Part shown: positions 25,939 to 33,961 of the stretch, one piece after another
Layout: each line of letters starts with the position of its first letter
Position numbering within the stretch: the first letter of the stretch is position 1
Assembly: GCA_964546815.1 (NCBI GenBank)
Contig: CAZJLR010000023.1
Coordinates: 34,348 to 98,347 of the forward strand
DNA: 64,000 bases
Direction: 5' to 3'
From: JAIEPM01 sp964546815
Lineage (GTDB): Bacteria > Cyanobacteriota > Vampirovibrionia > Obscuribacterales > Obscuribacteraceae
Notes under the pieces: model-generated
Database searches by the model: none
Told to the model about the DNA's origin: nothing
The model's input: only the letters and a program-made list of their open reading frames with translations
Translations under genes and position numbers: made by a program

Positions 25939-26720
25939 TTAGCAACACTCTTCTTCTCAAGCTGCAAGAGACGATATTCGCGCTCTACCTGCTGGTACTC
26001 TTTCAACAGCATCGCACCCTGCGTGCGCTCTAGCTCATCGAGATCTGCTTTTTCCAAGAGCCTATTTTGCAGTTCGACGCGTTCCTTTGCAGCCTGCGCA
26101 AGCTGCGCTTCTTTTCCAGCCAATGCTGCCTCTGCTTGCTGCGACTTGAGCTGGTCTGCCTGAAATCCACGAGCTGCCTTTTGCAATTCTCTTTGCTCAT
26201 ATTGCAATTGAACACAAATATGAGGAGGACGCACACCAGGAATGTGATAACTTTGCGCGTGGTCTGCATACTGACTGCAGTTGGCCTTCAGCTGCCCGGC
26301 CGCAGCCTGAGCTTTAAGTACTTGTTTCTCGTAGTCGATCAAATGCGCGTTATACAATTTGGCATGTTGCGAAAATTCATTCAAATGCAAATTGTATTTG
26401 CTTGCACCAGACTGCAGCCGTAAATCCAAATCAACTCTTTGCTGAATGCGAGCGTTAAGCTTGCGAGCAGATGAGTTTAATTTTGCTGCCTGCGCGCCAA
26501 GCTTTTGGGCATCTTTGCTTTGCGCCTCAACTGCATCGTGGTATTCAGCAACATTTTTCTTGAGCTCTTTAGCTTGCTGAATAAGCGATTCTGCCTGCAT
26601 TCGCCTTTTATCTTCATCGCTGTTTGCGGCAAGAGCAGCAGAATAATCAAAAGCGCAAAAAGACAGCGACCCAATTAAAACAAGAAATACACTTCTAGCC
26701 GGCAAAGCTAATGTTTTCAT
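25935..26720 (-). CDS. exported coiled-coil protein
   Basis: This 261-residue protein has a signal peptide (residues 1-32, ending SAALAANS). Almost all of the rest is long charged helix rich in Ala, Gln, Lys, Glu and Leu with heptad-like spacing (residues 36-255). A short break contains two Cys (NCSQYADHAQ and PHICVQLQYEQ, about 150-172). It probably forms a rod or oligomer in the periplasm. I do not recognise a family. It lies 11 bases after the TPR gene and overlaps the next gene by 4 bases, so the three are very likely translated together and may form one complex. Confidence 0.75.
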   Translation of the reverse strand: MKTLALPARSVFLVLIGSLSFCAFDYSAALAANSDEDKRRMQAESLIQQAKELKKNVAEYHDAVEAQSKDAQKLGAQAAKLNSSARKLNARIQQRVDLDLRLQSGASKYNLHLNEFSQHAKLYNAHLIDYEKQVLKAQAAAGQLKANCSQYADHAQSYHIPGVRPPHICVQLQYEQRELQKAARGFQADQLKSQQAEAALAGKEAQLAQAAKERVELQNRLLEKADLDELERTQGAMLLKEYQQVEREYRLLQLEKKSVAK

Positions 26721-26731
26721 CTAAGCTGCTT

Positions 26732-27865
26732 TCACCTTGGCCCGTTGTCTCGAACATGCAACAAAATACGTCCATTAATTTCAGTGATGTTCGTATTGGT
26801 TTTTCCAGCCTTCAATTCTAACCGCAAGGGCGGCGCCTTTTCATGTGATTTTGTTTTGGCACTTGCATGAGAGACAAGCGGGTGTACACTTTTCACCGGC
26901 GAAGCAGGCAGCGTAACCGATGGCAACAATTCCCATGTAGCCATCAATGGCTCAGGTGGGGGCTCTGGCTCGAAATCATAATTTCGCACATATAAATTGG
27001 TACCTGCGGCTTTCATTTTTACTTTTCCGCGACGGGGCGCTTCAGCCATAAGCGCCAGCAAACTAGAAGCAGACTTTTCCACAGCGGTAGAACGCTCAAC
27101 AGCCGCACTCATGTGCATAGCAGCCTGCTGCTGTGCATCGTATCGGGCGTGCTGACCAGCAAAAACAGCCGATTGCTGAATCTCATGCATTTCTTCCTGT
27201 AATGCCGGTGATGGCGACCTGTTTGCCTGGCTCAGGTCTGCAACAAGTTCTTCAGCCGCCTTGCTAAGCTTGCGCTGTTTTTCCTCGCCCACAGAAACGG
27301 ACACCTTTGCAGAGCCTTCCCCCGCGGCATGATTGAGCTTTTCACGTTCGCAGGACTGGGCTGCAATCAAAGAAACAGCCTGCTTGATGCTTTTAGCATC
27401 GTCAGCTGCAATTCGATGCTTTCCTGGCGGGTCTGCCACAGCGCTGCTAAGACCTCGAAATTTCTTGCCGAAGCCCAACAAAGCTTTCCGCGAATATTGC
27501 CCGAAAGTACCAAGTGGGTCGAGGTCAAAACAGGCGCTATACTCACGAATTGCCGAGTTGCCGTCTTTCAAAAATATATGAGAATTGGCCAGATAGTAGT
27601 GCAGCTCAGCATTGTAGGGGTCCTTCCGCGAGGCTTTCTCCAGAAAAGCAATAGCCTGCTTGTAGTCTTTCTGTTTGTAAAAGTCCATGCCTTTGAGCGC
27701 CAGATCTTCCGCGCCCAAAACAGCGGCAGCCAAATAAGCCGAAGTAAATACAGCAAAAGACAGGCAACGCAGCGCGGTCAATTGCCTGCGCCAGCCACCC
27801 AACTTGCCTTGCATGTTTTGCTGCGACCGCACTTTACTCCTACGACAGCTATCGGCTAATTCCAT
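26732..27865 (-). CDS. exported or membrane-anchored TPR protein
   Basis: This is a 377-residue protein. A hydrophobic segment (about residues 36-50: FAVFTSAYLAAAVLG) ends a signal peptide or anchor. Two to three TPR units follow (about 53-120: LKGMDFYKQKDYKQAIAFLE, AELHYYLANSHIFLKDGNSA). The remainder is low-complexity, Ala- and Ser-rich, without a recognisable domain. TPRs mediate protein contacts, so it may be the scaffold for its two operon partners. The start is unsure. ATG 27865 gives the longest form. ATG 27814 gives a more typical signal peptide (MQGKLGGWRRQL). Neither has a strong ribosome binding site. Confidence 0.7.
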   Translation of the reverse strand: MELADSCRRSKVRSQQNMQGKLGGWRRQLTALRCLSFAVFTSAYLAAAVLGAEDLALKGMDFYKQKDYKQAIAFLEKASRKDPYNAELHYYLANSHIFLKDGNSAIREYSACFDLDPLGTFGQYSRKALLGFGKKFRGLSSAVADPPGKHRIAADDAKSIKQAVSLIAAQSCEREKLNHAAGEGSAKVSVSVGEEKQRKLSKAAEELVADLSQANRSPSPALQEEMHEIQQSAVFAGQHARYDAQQQAAMHMSAAVERSTAVEKSASSLLALMAEAPRRGKVKMKAAGTNLYVRNYDFEPEPPPEPLMATWELLPSVTLPASPVKSVHPLVSHASAKTKSHEKAPPLRLELKAGKTNTNITEINGRILLHVRDNGPR

Positions 27866-27927
27866 ACTACCGGAAAAGCCATGAACTGGTAAGACGAGCG
27901 ATCGCCACTAAAACCAGAGCTTAATGC

Positions 27928-28119
27928 TTAACGAGCATACTTAAAAGTCACATCTTTAGGCACGCTAAAACTGTCTCTAATATCCTGAAACGCAGAACGC
28001 ACATGCTCGAATGTTCGTCCCATAGTAGACGAGCCGTCCGAACTCAAACGACGCTTCTTGCGCTCGGCTGTTTCGATTTCTTCAAACCAGTCATCATCGT
28101 TTCGGCAAATTGAGTTCAT
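27928..28119 (-). CDS. small acidic hypothetical protein, 63 residues
   Basis: The frame extends upstream to a TTG at 28155, but ATG at 28119 has GGGTGA at good spacing, so I start there (MNSICRNDDDWFEEIETAER). The protein is charged, with two Trp/Phe-containing patches and an amphipathic helix (RTFEHVRSAFQDIRDSF). It has no signal peptide or membrane segment. I do not recognise the family. It could be co-transcribed with the TPR operon downstream (62-base gap). It is divergent from the Fpg gene. Confidence 0.55.
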   Translation of the reverse strand: MNSICRNDDDWFEEIETAERKKRRLSSDGSSTMGRTFEHVRSAFQDIRDSFSVPKDVTFKYAR

Positions 28120-28235
28120 AACGAAGTCACCCAAAAACTCTCCCCAACTTCTCAAGTCTATTTTTCACTTGTGACATAATCGTTCCTTAACTGGATATGT
28201 CGGGCTATACTTTTAAAATCGCCAGAGATTAAAGA

Positions 28236-29063
28236 ATGCCAGAACTACCAGAAGTAGAGACTGTGCGCCGGGGCCTGCAAAAGCAGCTCAGCGGCGCCAG
28301 GATAGAATCAGTAAAAGTACTGCGACAAGCTTCAGTCGGCTATCCTTCCATACGCGATTTTGCGTATATGTTGAAAGGACAAAGCTTTTGTTCCTTCGAC
28401 AGGCGAGGGAAATACATACTTATTAATTTGAGCAACGACATTGGCATGGTTGCCCATTTGCGAATGTCGGGAAGGCTGCTGGTTATGCGCTCTAACGAAA
28501 CAGAACCAGATCACGTTCGCATAAGGCTGAACATAGCAGATGGGCGAAAACTTGTTTTTGACGATACAAGAGTTTTTGGAAGATTATGGTGTGTTCCGGC
28601 AGGAAAAACTTTCGATGACATTGTTCCAGGTCTTAAGCAGCTTGGCCCAGAACCGCTCGGTGGGCTAGACCCAAAGCATTTGCAATCTTCATTTGCAGGA
28701 AAGAAACAATGCATAAAAACAGCACTGTTAGATCAAACAATTATTGCGGGCATAGGAAACATCTACGCGGACGAATCACTTTTTAGGGCGAAAATAAATC
28801 CTACTCGTGCAGCCGGTGACCTCAGCGCAAGTGAGCTTCGCAGACTTGGCAAAGAAATAGAAATTGTGCTTAGCAATGCAATTGAACTGGGTGGATCTAC
28901 TTTGCGAGACTACACCGACTCTAGCGGAGTGAATGGCAATTACCAGCATGAAGCGCTTGTTTACGGGCGAAAGGGACTTGCTTGCCACAAATGTAAATCA
29001 TTGATCGAGCGCATCAAATTGAATGGACGTTCGTCACACTTTTGCCCGCGCTGCCAACACTGA
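28236..29063 (+). CDS. mutM: formamidopyrimidine-DNA glycosylase
   Basis: This 275-residue repair enzyme excises oxidised purines such as 8-oxoguanine and cleaves the abasic site. All hallmarks are present: N-terminal MPELPEVETVRRGL (catalytic Pro2 and Glu3), the beta-hairpin Lys near GKYILI, the helix-two-turn-helix around IIAGIGNIYADESL, and a C-terminal zinc finger with CHKC and CPRC. Length is normal. It is cytoplasmic and probably monocistronic, as the next gene on the strand starts 169 bases later. Confidence 0.97.
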   Translation: MPELPEVETVRRGLQKQLSGARIESVKVLRQASVGYPSIRDFAYMLKGQSFCSFDRRGKYILINLSNDIGMVAHLRMSGRLLVMRSNETEPDHVRIRLNIADGRKLVFDDTRVFGRLWCVPAGKTFDDIVPGLKQLGPEPLGGLDPKHLQSSFAGKKQCIKTALLDQTIIAGIGNIYADESLFRAKINPTRAAGDLSASELRRLGKEIEIVLSNAIELGGSTLRDYTDSSGVNGNYQHEALVYGRKGLACHKCKSLIERIKLNGRSSHFCPRCQH

Positions 29064-29232
29064 AGCCCGCCAATCATTGCTGCACAAGCGGTTTGCCCAG
29101 CACCTTTTTTTGTAGATTTGAGCCTGCATTTTTCAATTTGATTTCAAAACGTAAACCACTTCACACAATCCACACATTTCGAAGTTAGCTTAGATATTGA
29201 AGCGATTGGACGAGTGACAGGTGGACAGAGAT

Positions 29233-29439
29233 ATGGATTTTCAAGTTTATAAGTCAGACGATGGATGCATGGTTGTACAATCGAAGTACGACAGCTTCGT
29301 AGCTTCTTACAAGCATGGCGAATGGCATAACGAGCTGATATTCGAGCCTTTCGAACTTCGTGAACTTCCAAAAGTAGATGACGAATCTGAAGCATCGAGA
29401 ATAGTAATGCAAGCCAAAAAGGCTTTGAGTCGCTGGTAA
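29233..29439 (+). CDS. small hypothetical protein, 68 residues
   Basis: ATG at 29233 is preceded by AGGTGG 8 bases upstream and is better placed than the in-frame GTG at 29221. The product starts MDFQVYKSDDGCMVVQSKYD and ends AKKALSRW. It looks like a compact beta-hairpin domain (SFVASYKHGEWHNELIFEP) followed by a helix (ESEASRIVMQAKKAL). It has no export signal. I do not recognise the family. A strong terminator hairpin follows at 29508-29545, which supports an independent small gene. Confidence 0.6.
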   Translation: MDFQVYKSDDGCMVVQSKYDSFVASYKHGEWHNELIFEPFELRELPKVDDESEASRIVMQAKKALSRW

Positions 29440-29454
29440 CCCCTCACCAGTGCT

Positions 29455-29479
29455 CAAGTGACTTCTCCCGAGTCACTTG
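29455..29479 (+). other. perfect 9-bp hairpin after the small gene
   Basis: CAAGTGACT (29455-29463) and AGTCACTTG (29471-29479) pair perfectly around a 7-base loop. It lies 16 bases after the stop and about 30 bases before a second hairpin that carries the T-run. The two may act together at the transcript end. Confidence 0.45.
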
Positions 29480-29507
29480 CAAAACTACTTAAGTCGATGA
29501 ACAAAGC

Positions 29508-29545
29508 GATGCCAGTCAGCCTCCCCGGCGACTGGCATCATATTT
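29508..29545 (+). terminator. rho-independent terminator
   Basis: GATGCCAGTC (29508-29517) and GACTGGCATC (29530-29539) form a perfect 10-bp stem with a 12-base loop, followed at once by ATATTTTT. It lies about 70 bases downstream of the small gene and upstream of the carboxypeptidase gene. Confidence 0.8.
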
Positions 29546-29659
29546 TTGCGATTAATGATCTGAAATGCGAAGTAGACTTTGGCCTGCTATAGTTTGCCCT
29601 CTAAACCGTCCCAAGTCCCTTGCCCCCTGAAGCAAGTGAGGAGCTCAAGCTAGAACGCC

Positions 29660-31462
29660 ATGGCAAATCGATTTAACGTCGCGATTGTGATCATTTTATG
29701 TTTATTTGCAACTTCGTTTGCTTCCGTCCCGATAACAGCGGCGCAAGCTAAAAATAGTGCGTCAGACTCCCCTGGTAAAAAGAAGAAGAAAGAAAAATCG
29801 GGCGACCTGGCTGGCGCGTCAAAGAAAGACAGTGACTCAGACAAAGACGATGACAGCTCAAAAGACGACGACAACGACAAAAGCAAAAGCGATAAAACAA
29901 GCAGCGACAAAAGCAAAAGCGCAAGAGGCAAAGACAAGGATGACGACGAACCGAAATTATCGGTAACCGAGCACAGCACCATCATTGGTGGCAAAACCAT
30001 AAAATACAAAGCCACAGCCGGCTATATGGTTCTCAAAGATTTCGGCAGCAAAAACTCGGAGCACGGCTCGGGCAGCGACAAAGACAAATCAGACAAAGAC
30101 AAAGATAAAGACAAGAAAAAAGAGCACAAACCACTGGCAAAGGTTTTCTTCATTGCATACACGCGCGAAGACGCGGGCAGTTCTGCCAAACGTCCTGTCA
30201 CTTTCTCTTTCAACGGCGGACCAGGCTCAGCCTCAATCTGGCTCCACATGGGAGGACTCGGACCTCGTCGCTCGGTCCTTTCAGAAAGAGGCGAAGCATT
30301 GCCGCCACCTTATAGACTTGAAGACAACAACTATTCATGGTTGGACGCAAGCGACCTTGTATTCATAGACCCAGTGTCTACCGGATTCAGCCGCCCAGAG
30401 CCAGACGAAGATGTAAATAAATTTCACGGCTATCGCGAAGACATTGAAAGTGTCGGCGAATTCATCAGACTCTACACAACAAAATATCAGCGCTGGAGCT
30501 CGCCAAAATTCATAGTCGGAGAGAGCTATGGAACCACGCGCGCAGCCGGACTTAGCGACTTCCTGCAAAAGCGCTATGGCATGTACATGAACGGCATAGT
30601 TCTTGTTTCTACTGTGCTCAATTTTGGCACCATCGATTTCAACCCAGGCAACGACACGCCATTCGCACTCTTCATGCCCAGCTACGCAGCGACAGCCTGG
30701 TATCACAAACGCCTCTCGCCCGAAATGCAAAGCAAAGCACTGCCAGATCTTCTCAAAGATGCCGAACAGTTTGCCGCTCACGATTACTTACAAGCTCTGT
30801 TCCAGGGCGACAGCCTGGGCGAAGACAAAAAACAACAGATTGCCGATCGTCTTTCAATGTTCGTCGGCTTACCTTCCAATTATTTGAAGTCGCTAAATTG
30901 CAGACTGCCCGATTCGCTATTTTTCACCCACCTTTTAATGGATAAAAATCGTCAATTGGGCCGCTATGACAGCCGCTTCACCGGCATCCGTTATAGCCCC
31001 GGCGTCGACGATTTCGAGTTTGACCCCAGCGCAGAGGCAGTAACCGGAACTTTCACTGCCACATTCAACGACTACGTAAGACGAGAGCTGCATTACGAAA
31101 GCGAGCTGCCCTACGAAACAATCGCAAACGTATGGCCGTGGAGCTGGAAAACCGCACAAAATCGCTATCTAGATGCCTCTGAAGACCTGCGCAAAGCCAT
31201 GAGTCGCAATCCATATTTAAAGGTATGGTTGTGCTGCGGACACTATGACCTGGCAACGCCCTACTTCGCCTCAAAATACACTGTAGACCAATTATCGCTA
31301 GACCCTGCCATCCGCAACAATGTGCGTCTCACCTACTACGACAGCGGTCACATGATGTACATCTACAAACCCGCACTGCAACAACTCAAATCAGACTTTG
31401 AAGCATTTATCAAAGACGCAATTTTGACAGATGCCGCAGTGGTGCCCAACGCACAACCTTAA
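29660..31462 (+). CDS. secreted serine carboxypeptidase-like protein, family S10
   Basis: This is a 600-residue protein with a signal peptide (1-29). The oxyanion-region motif FNGGPGSASIW is at about 184-194. The nucleophile is Ser289 in VGESYGTTR. Asp530 (GHYDLATPY) and His564 (YDSGHMMY) complete the triad in the family order. Two unusual low-complexity Lys/Asp/Ser stretches (about 35-98 and 135-156) flank the first strand of the catalytic domain. They are probably flexible exposed linkers. It would release C-terminal residues from peptides outside the cytoplasm. The ATG is preceded by GAGGAG only at long distance (about 17 bases). A hairpin follows the stop. Confidence 0.9.
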   Translation: MANRFNVAIVIILCLFATSFASVPITAAQAKNSASDSPGKKKKKEKSGDLAGASKKDSDSDKDDDSSKDDDNDKSKSDKTSSDKSKSARGKDKDDDEPKLSVTEHSTIIGGKTIKYKATAGYMVLKDFGSKNSEHGSGSDKDKSDKDKDKDKKKEHKPLAKVFFIAYTREDAGSSAKRPVTFSFNGGPGSASIWLHMGGLGPRRSVLSERGEALPPPYRLEDNNYSWLDASDLVFIDPVSTGFSRPEPDEDVNKFHGYREDIESVGEFIRLYTTKYQRWSSPKFIVGESYGTTRAAGLSDFLQKRYGMYMNGIVLVSTVLNFGTIDFNPGNDTPFALFMPSYAATAWYHKRLSPEMQSKALPDLLKDAEQFAAHDYLQALFQGDSLGEDKKQQIADRLSMFVGLPSNYLKSLNCRLPDSLFFTHLLMDKNRQLGRYDSRFTGIRYSPGVDDFEFDPSAEAVTGTFTATFNDYVRRELHYESELPYETIANVWPWSWKTAQNRYLDASEDLRKAMSRNPYLKVWLCCGHYDLATPYFASKYTVDQLSLDPAIRNNVRLTYYDSGHMMYIYKPALQQLKSDFEAFIKDAILTDAAVVPNAQP

Positions 31463-31486
31463 GGTTAACAAATATCGGCTAATTGA

Positions 31487-31514
31487 CGCTGTCTCCTAAA
31501 TTATGGGGACAGCG
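31487..31514 (+). terminator. hairpin after the S10 peptidase gene
   Basis: CGCTGTCTCC (31487-31496) and GGGGACAGCG (31505-31514) form a 10-bp stem with one G-T pair and an 8-base loop, 25 bases after the stop. No clear T-run follows, so termination is only probable. Confidence 0.45.
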
Positions 31515-31585
31515 CGTAGCTTAAGATATGGGTCCCCGACCAATCACTGTGACGGGGAGATGGCAGTTTCAAGCAGGGCAAAAAC

Positions 31586-33043
31586 ATGGGTGATAATCGT
31601 AAAATCGGCGATAACAACATGAGTGAAAAGAGCGACTCTAAAGTTGCAGTAGCCGACGCCGCCAGATCAGAATCAAACAAAGGAATGGAAGACCATTCAA
31701 ACGGCGTTAAAGATTACTACCAGGCTCGCAAAGGTGGGCTGAGAGACGCCCAAACCAAAGAATATTTGCCACCACAGCCAACATTTTATGATAGCGTCGC
31801 AGTTCAAAAAGTAGACGGCAACAACAATGGAAGCATCGAAAGAGACGCATCCAATCGCCCTACAGAAATCACTTATCCGGACGGCAGCAAAAACAAAATA
31901 GTTTACGGAAACGACGGTTCGCCAAAAGAAGTAGACGCCAGAGACGGCAGCACATACAAGAAAGAAAACGGTCAGTGGAACCGCTACGATCAAAACGGCA
32001 AACAACTTGAATGCGAAATCGGTGATATCCAAACCACTAAAGAAGGCGATATTTGCGCCACGCGCAAAGACGGTTCGATAGATGCTGTAAAACATGCAGA
32101 TGGTTCTACCACCGAATACGGAACAGACCAGCATTCTCAAATTACACGAGACGCTGACGGCAACCCAACTTCAATCACTTATCCAGACGGAAGCACAAAC
32201 AAAGTCAAATATGACTCTGACGGCAACCCCAGCGAACTAAAAGCTAGAGATGGTTCCACCTGGAAAAAAGAAGGCGACGATTGGAATCGCTACAAAAACG
32301 GCAAAAAAGTCGACGATGAAGTTGGCGGCTTCCAGGTCAGCAAAGAAGGCGACATTGTGTCGATGCGCAAAGATGGTTCTGTCGATGCAATCAAACACGC
32401 CGATGGTTCCACAACAGAATATGGCAACGACAAAAACTCACAAATCACTAGAGACATTGACGGCCGCCCGACTTCAATTACATATCCCGATGGCAGCACA
32501 AACAAAGTTCACTACGACGCCAATGGCAAAGAAGATCAAATCGACAACCGCGATGGTTCCACATGGAAAAAAGAAAACGGCGAGTGGAATCGATATAAAG
32601 ACGGAAAGAAAGTAGATGATGAAGTCGGTGACATCAACGTAAGCAAAGATGGTGACATTGTTGCCAGCCGCAAAGACGGCTCAGTAGACGCAATTAAGCA
32701 CCCTGACGGTTCTACCACAGAATATGGCAACGACAAACACTCGCAAATTACAAAAGACATCAACGGCAACCCCACTTCAATCACGTACCCTGACGGCACG
32801 ACAAACAAAGTAACTTACGGCGCCGACGGCAACCCTAGCGAACTCAAAATCATGGATGGCAGCAGCTGGAAAAAAGAGGACGGTAAGTGGAATCGCTACG
32901 ATCAACAAAACAAAAAAGTTGAATCTTCAGACGGCGATTTTAAAGTTAGCAAAAACGGCGACTTGATAGCCGTAAATAAAGATGGGTCTGTGAGCGAAGT
33001 TCTGCATCCAGATGGAAGCTCTGAAAATCAACAGAAAAAATAG
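31586..33043 (+). CDS. DGS-repeat protein (about 101-residue units), unknown function
   Basis: This 485-residue hydrophilic protein has no signal peptide or membrane helix. After an 83-residue polar leader it consists of four head-to-tail units beginning I(T/E)(R/K)D at residues 84, 186, 287 and 388. The last unit is truncated and more diverged. Each unit holds PTSITYPDGSTNKV, ARDGSTWKKE, WNRYKNGKKV, EGDIVSMRKDGS and HADGSTTEYG. They look like short beta strands joined by DG turns, similar in style to RHS/YD repeats, but the YD signature itself is absent. ATG 31586 has AGGG about 7 bases upstream. A ligand-binding or structural role is possible, but no function can be assigned. It is convergent with the response regulator, 13 bases apart. 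Confidence 0.8.
   Translation: MGDNRKIGDNNMSEKSDSKVAVADAARSESNKGMEDHSNGVKDYYQARKGGLRDAQTKEYLPPQPTFYDSVAVQKVDGNNNGSIERDASNRPTEITYPDGSKNKIVYGNDGSPKEVDARDGSTYKKENGQWNRYDQNGKQLECEIGDIQTTKEGDICATRKDGSIDAVKHADGSTTEYGTDQHSQITRDADGNPTSITYPDGSTNKVKYDSDGNPSELKARDGSTWKKEGDDWNRYKNGKKVDDEVGGFQVSKEGDIVSMRKDGSVDAIKHADGSTTEYGNDKNSQITRDIDGRPTSITYPDGSTNKVHYDANGKEDQIDNRDGSTWKKENGEWNRYKDGKKVDDEVGDINVSKDGDIVASRKDGSVDAIKHPDGSTTEYGNDKHSQITKDINGNPTSITYPDGTTNKVTYGADGNPSELKIMDGSSWKKEDGKWNRYDQQNKKVESSDGDFKVSKNGDLIAVNKDGSVSEVLHPDGSSENQQKK
31835..33030 (+). repeat. four tandem units of about 303 bases
   Basis: Units start at 31835 (306 bases), 32141 (303), 32444 (303) and 32747 (shorter, to the gene end). Units 2 and 3 are the most alike, and the outer ones are more diverged. 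The frame is kept throughout. Confidence 0.85.
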
Positions 33044-33056
33044 AGCCGAGCCAAAA

Positions 33057-33728
33057 TCAGGCGTCCAACTTATACCCAACGCCATGCACTGTGCTGATTA
33101 GCGAAACATTGCCTTGCGTATCTATTTTTTGGCGCAAACGCTTGATGTAAGTGCGAATCGTCTCGGGCGATGCGTCCGAATCAGATGACCATACACGGTC
33201 TAACAACGCTTCAGCACTGAATACTTGATTGGGATGCCGCATAAAGAATTCAAGCAAAGCAAATTCCTTTGGCAATAACTGTACATCTTGCCCTTCGCGG
33301 GTGACACGGAATGTTGCTGGTTCAAGAACCACATTTTTTGCTCTCAGCACATTGCCGGCGACCGCCTGAGGGCGGCGCAGTAGAGCACGCACGCGAGCGG
33401 AGACTTCTTGCACATCAAATGGCTTGGTCAAATAATCGTCCGCGCCGGCGTCAAGAGCAAAAACTTTCTCCTGGGTCTGTTTCTTCGCAGTCAACATAAG
33501 AATGGGTGTCGTGCCACCGTTCGCCCTGAACTGCTTGCAAACCTCCACGCCCAAAAGACCTGGTAGCATCCAGTCCAAGATGATGACATCGTACTTATAA
33601 AATTTGAGACGTTCCATTGCCTCAGAGCCATCATTCACCACTTCAACGAGATGGTGCTCGTGGGTGAGATAAGCTCTGATTGGTTCGGCCAGTGATGGCT
33701 CGTCTTCGACTATGAGAATCTTTGCCAT
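33057..33728 (-). CDS. OmpR/PhoB-family response regulator
   Basis: This 223-residue two-domain regulator has a receiver domain (1-115) with Asp8/Glu9 (VEDE), phosphoacceptor Asp52 (ILDWMLPG), Thr80 and Lys102 (LTKPF). The C-terminal winged-helix DNA-binding domain (about 130-221) has LLPKEFALLEFFMRHPNQVF and ends TVHGVGYKL, as in OmpR/PhoB proteins. No histidine kinase lies on either side, so the partner is encoded elsewhere. It is divergent from the large GT-C gene across a 233-base gap and could regulate it, but that is inference from position only. Confidence 0.94.
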   Translation of the reverse strand: MAKILIVEDEPSLAEPIRAYLTHEHHLVEVVNDGSEAMERLKFYKYDVIILDWMLPGLLGVEVCKQFRANGGTTPILMLTAKKQTQEKVFALDAGADDYLTKPFDVQEVSARVRALLRRPQAVAGNVLRAKNVVLEPATFRVTREGQDVQLLPKEFALLEFFMRHPNQVFSAEALLDRVWSSDSDASPETIRTYIKRLRQKIDTQGNVSLISTVHGVGYKLDA

Positions 33729-33961
33729 AATCCAATCTATAAGTCTAAAGCAAGCTTTGATTTCTTTCTCAGAATTTTTAAGCGACTGACCGGCAAGCCT
33801 GACTTTCGCTACCTCAAATCCGTTTAAGCTTACAACAAAATCGCGCTTCAGTTAATTGTCGAGTGCTAGCCGAAACAGCCACTTCACCCGCAAACTCATG
33901 ACTGGCAAGCCTTTCCGAAATAGCGCCCAAACTAAGACAATTTTGCCCCTGCCAGCCCGGC

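Noticed and set aside
27898..27905. GCGATCGC, the HIP1 palindrome of cyanobacteria
   Set aside because: I noticed a single copy. One 8-base word in 64 kb is about the chance expectation, so it is no evidence for a HIP1-rich cyanobacterium.
31835..33030. RHS/YD-repeat toxin
   Set aside because: The units lack the YD signature, there is no RHS core or toxin tip, and no export signal. Only the DG-turn style is similar.
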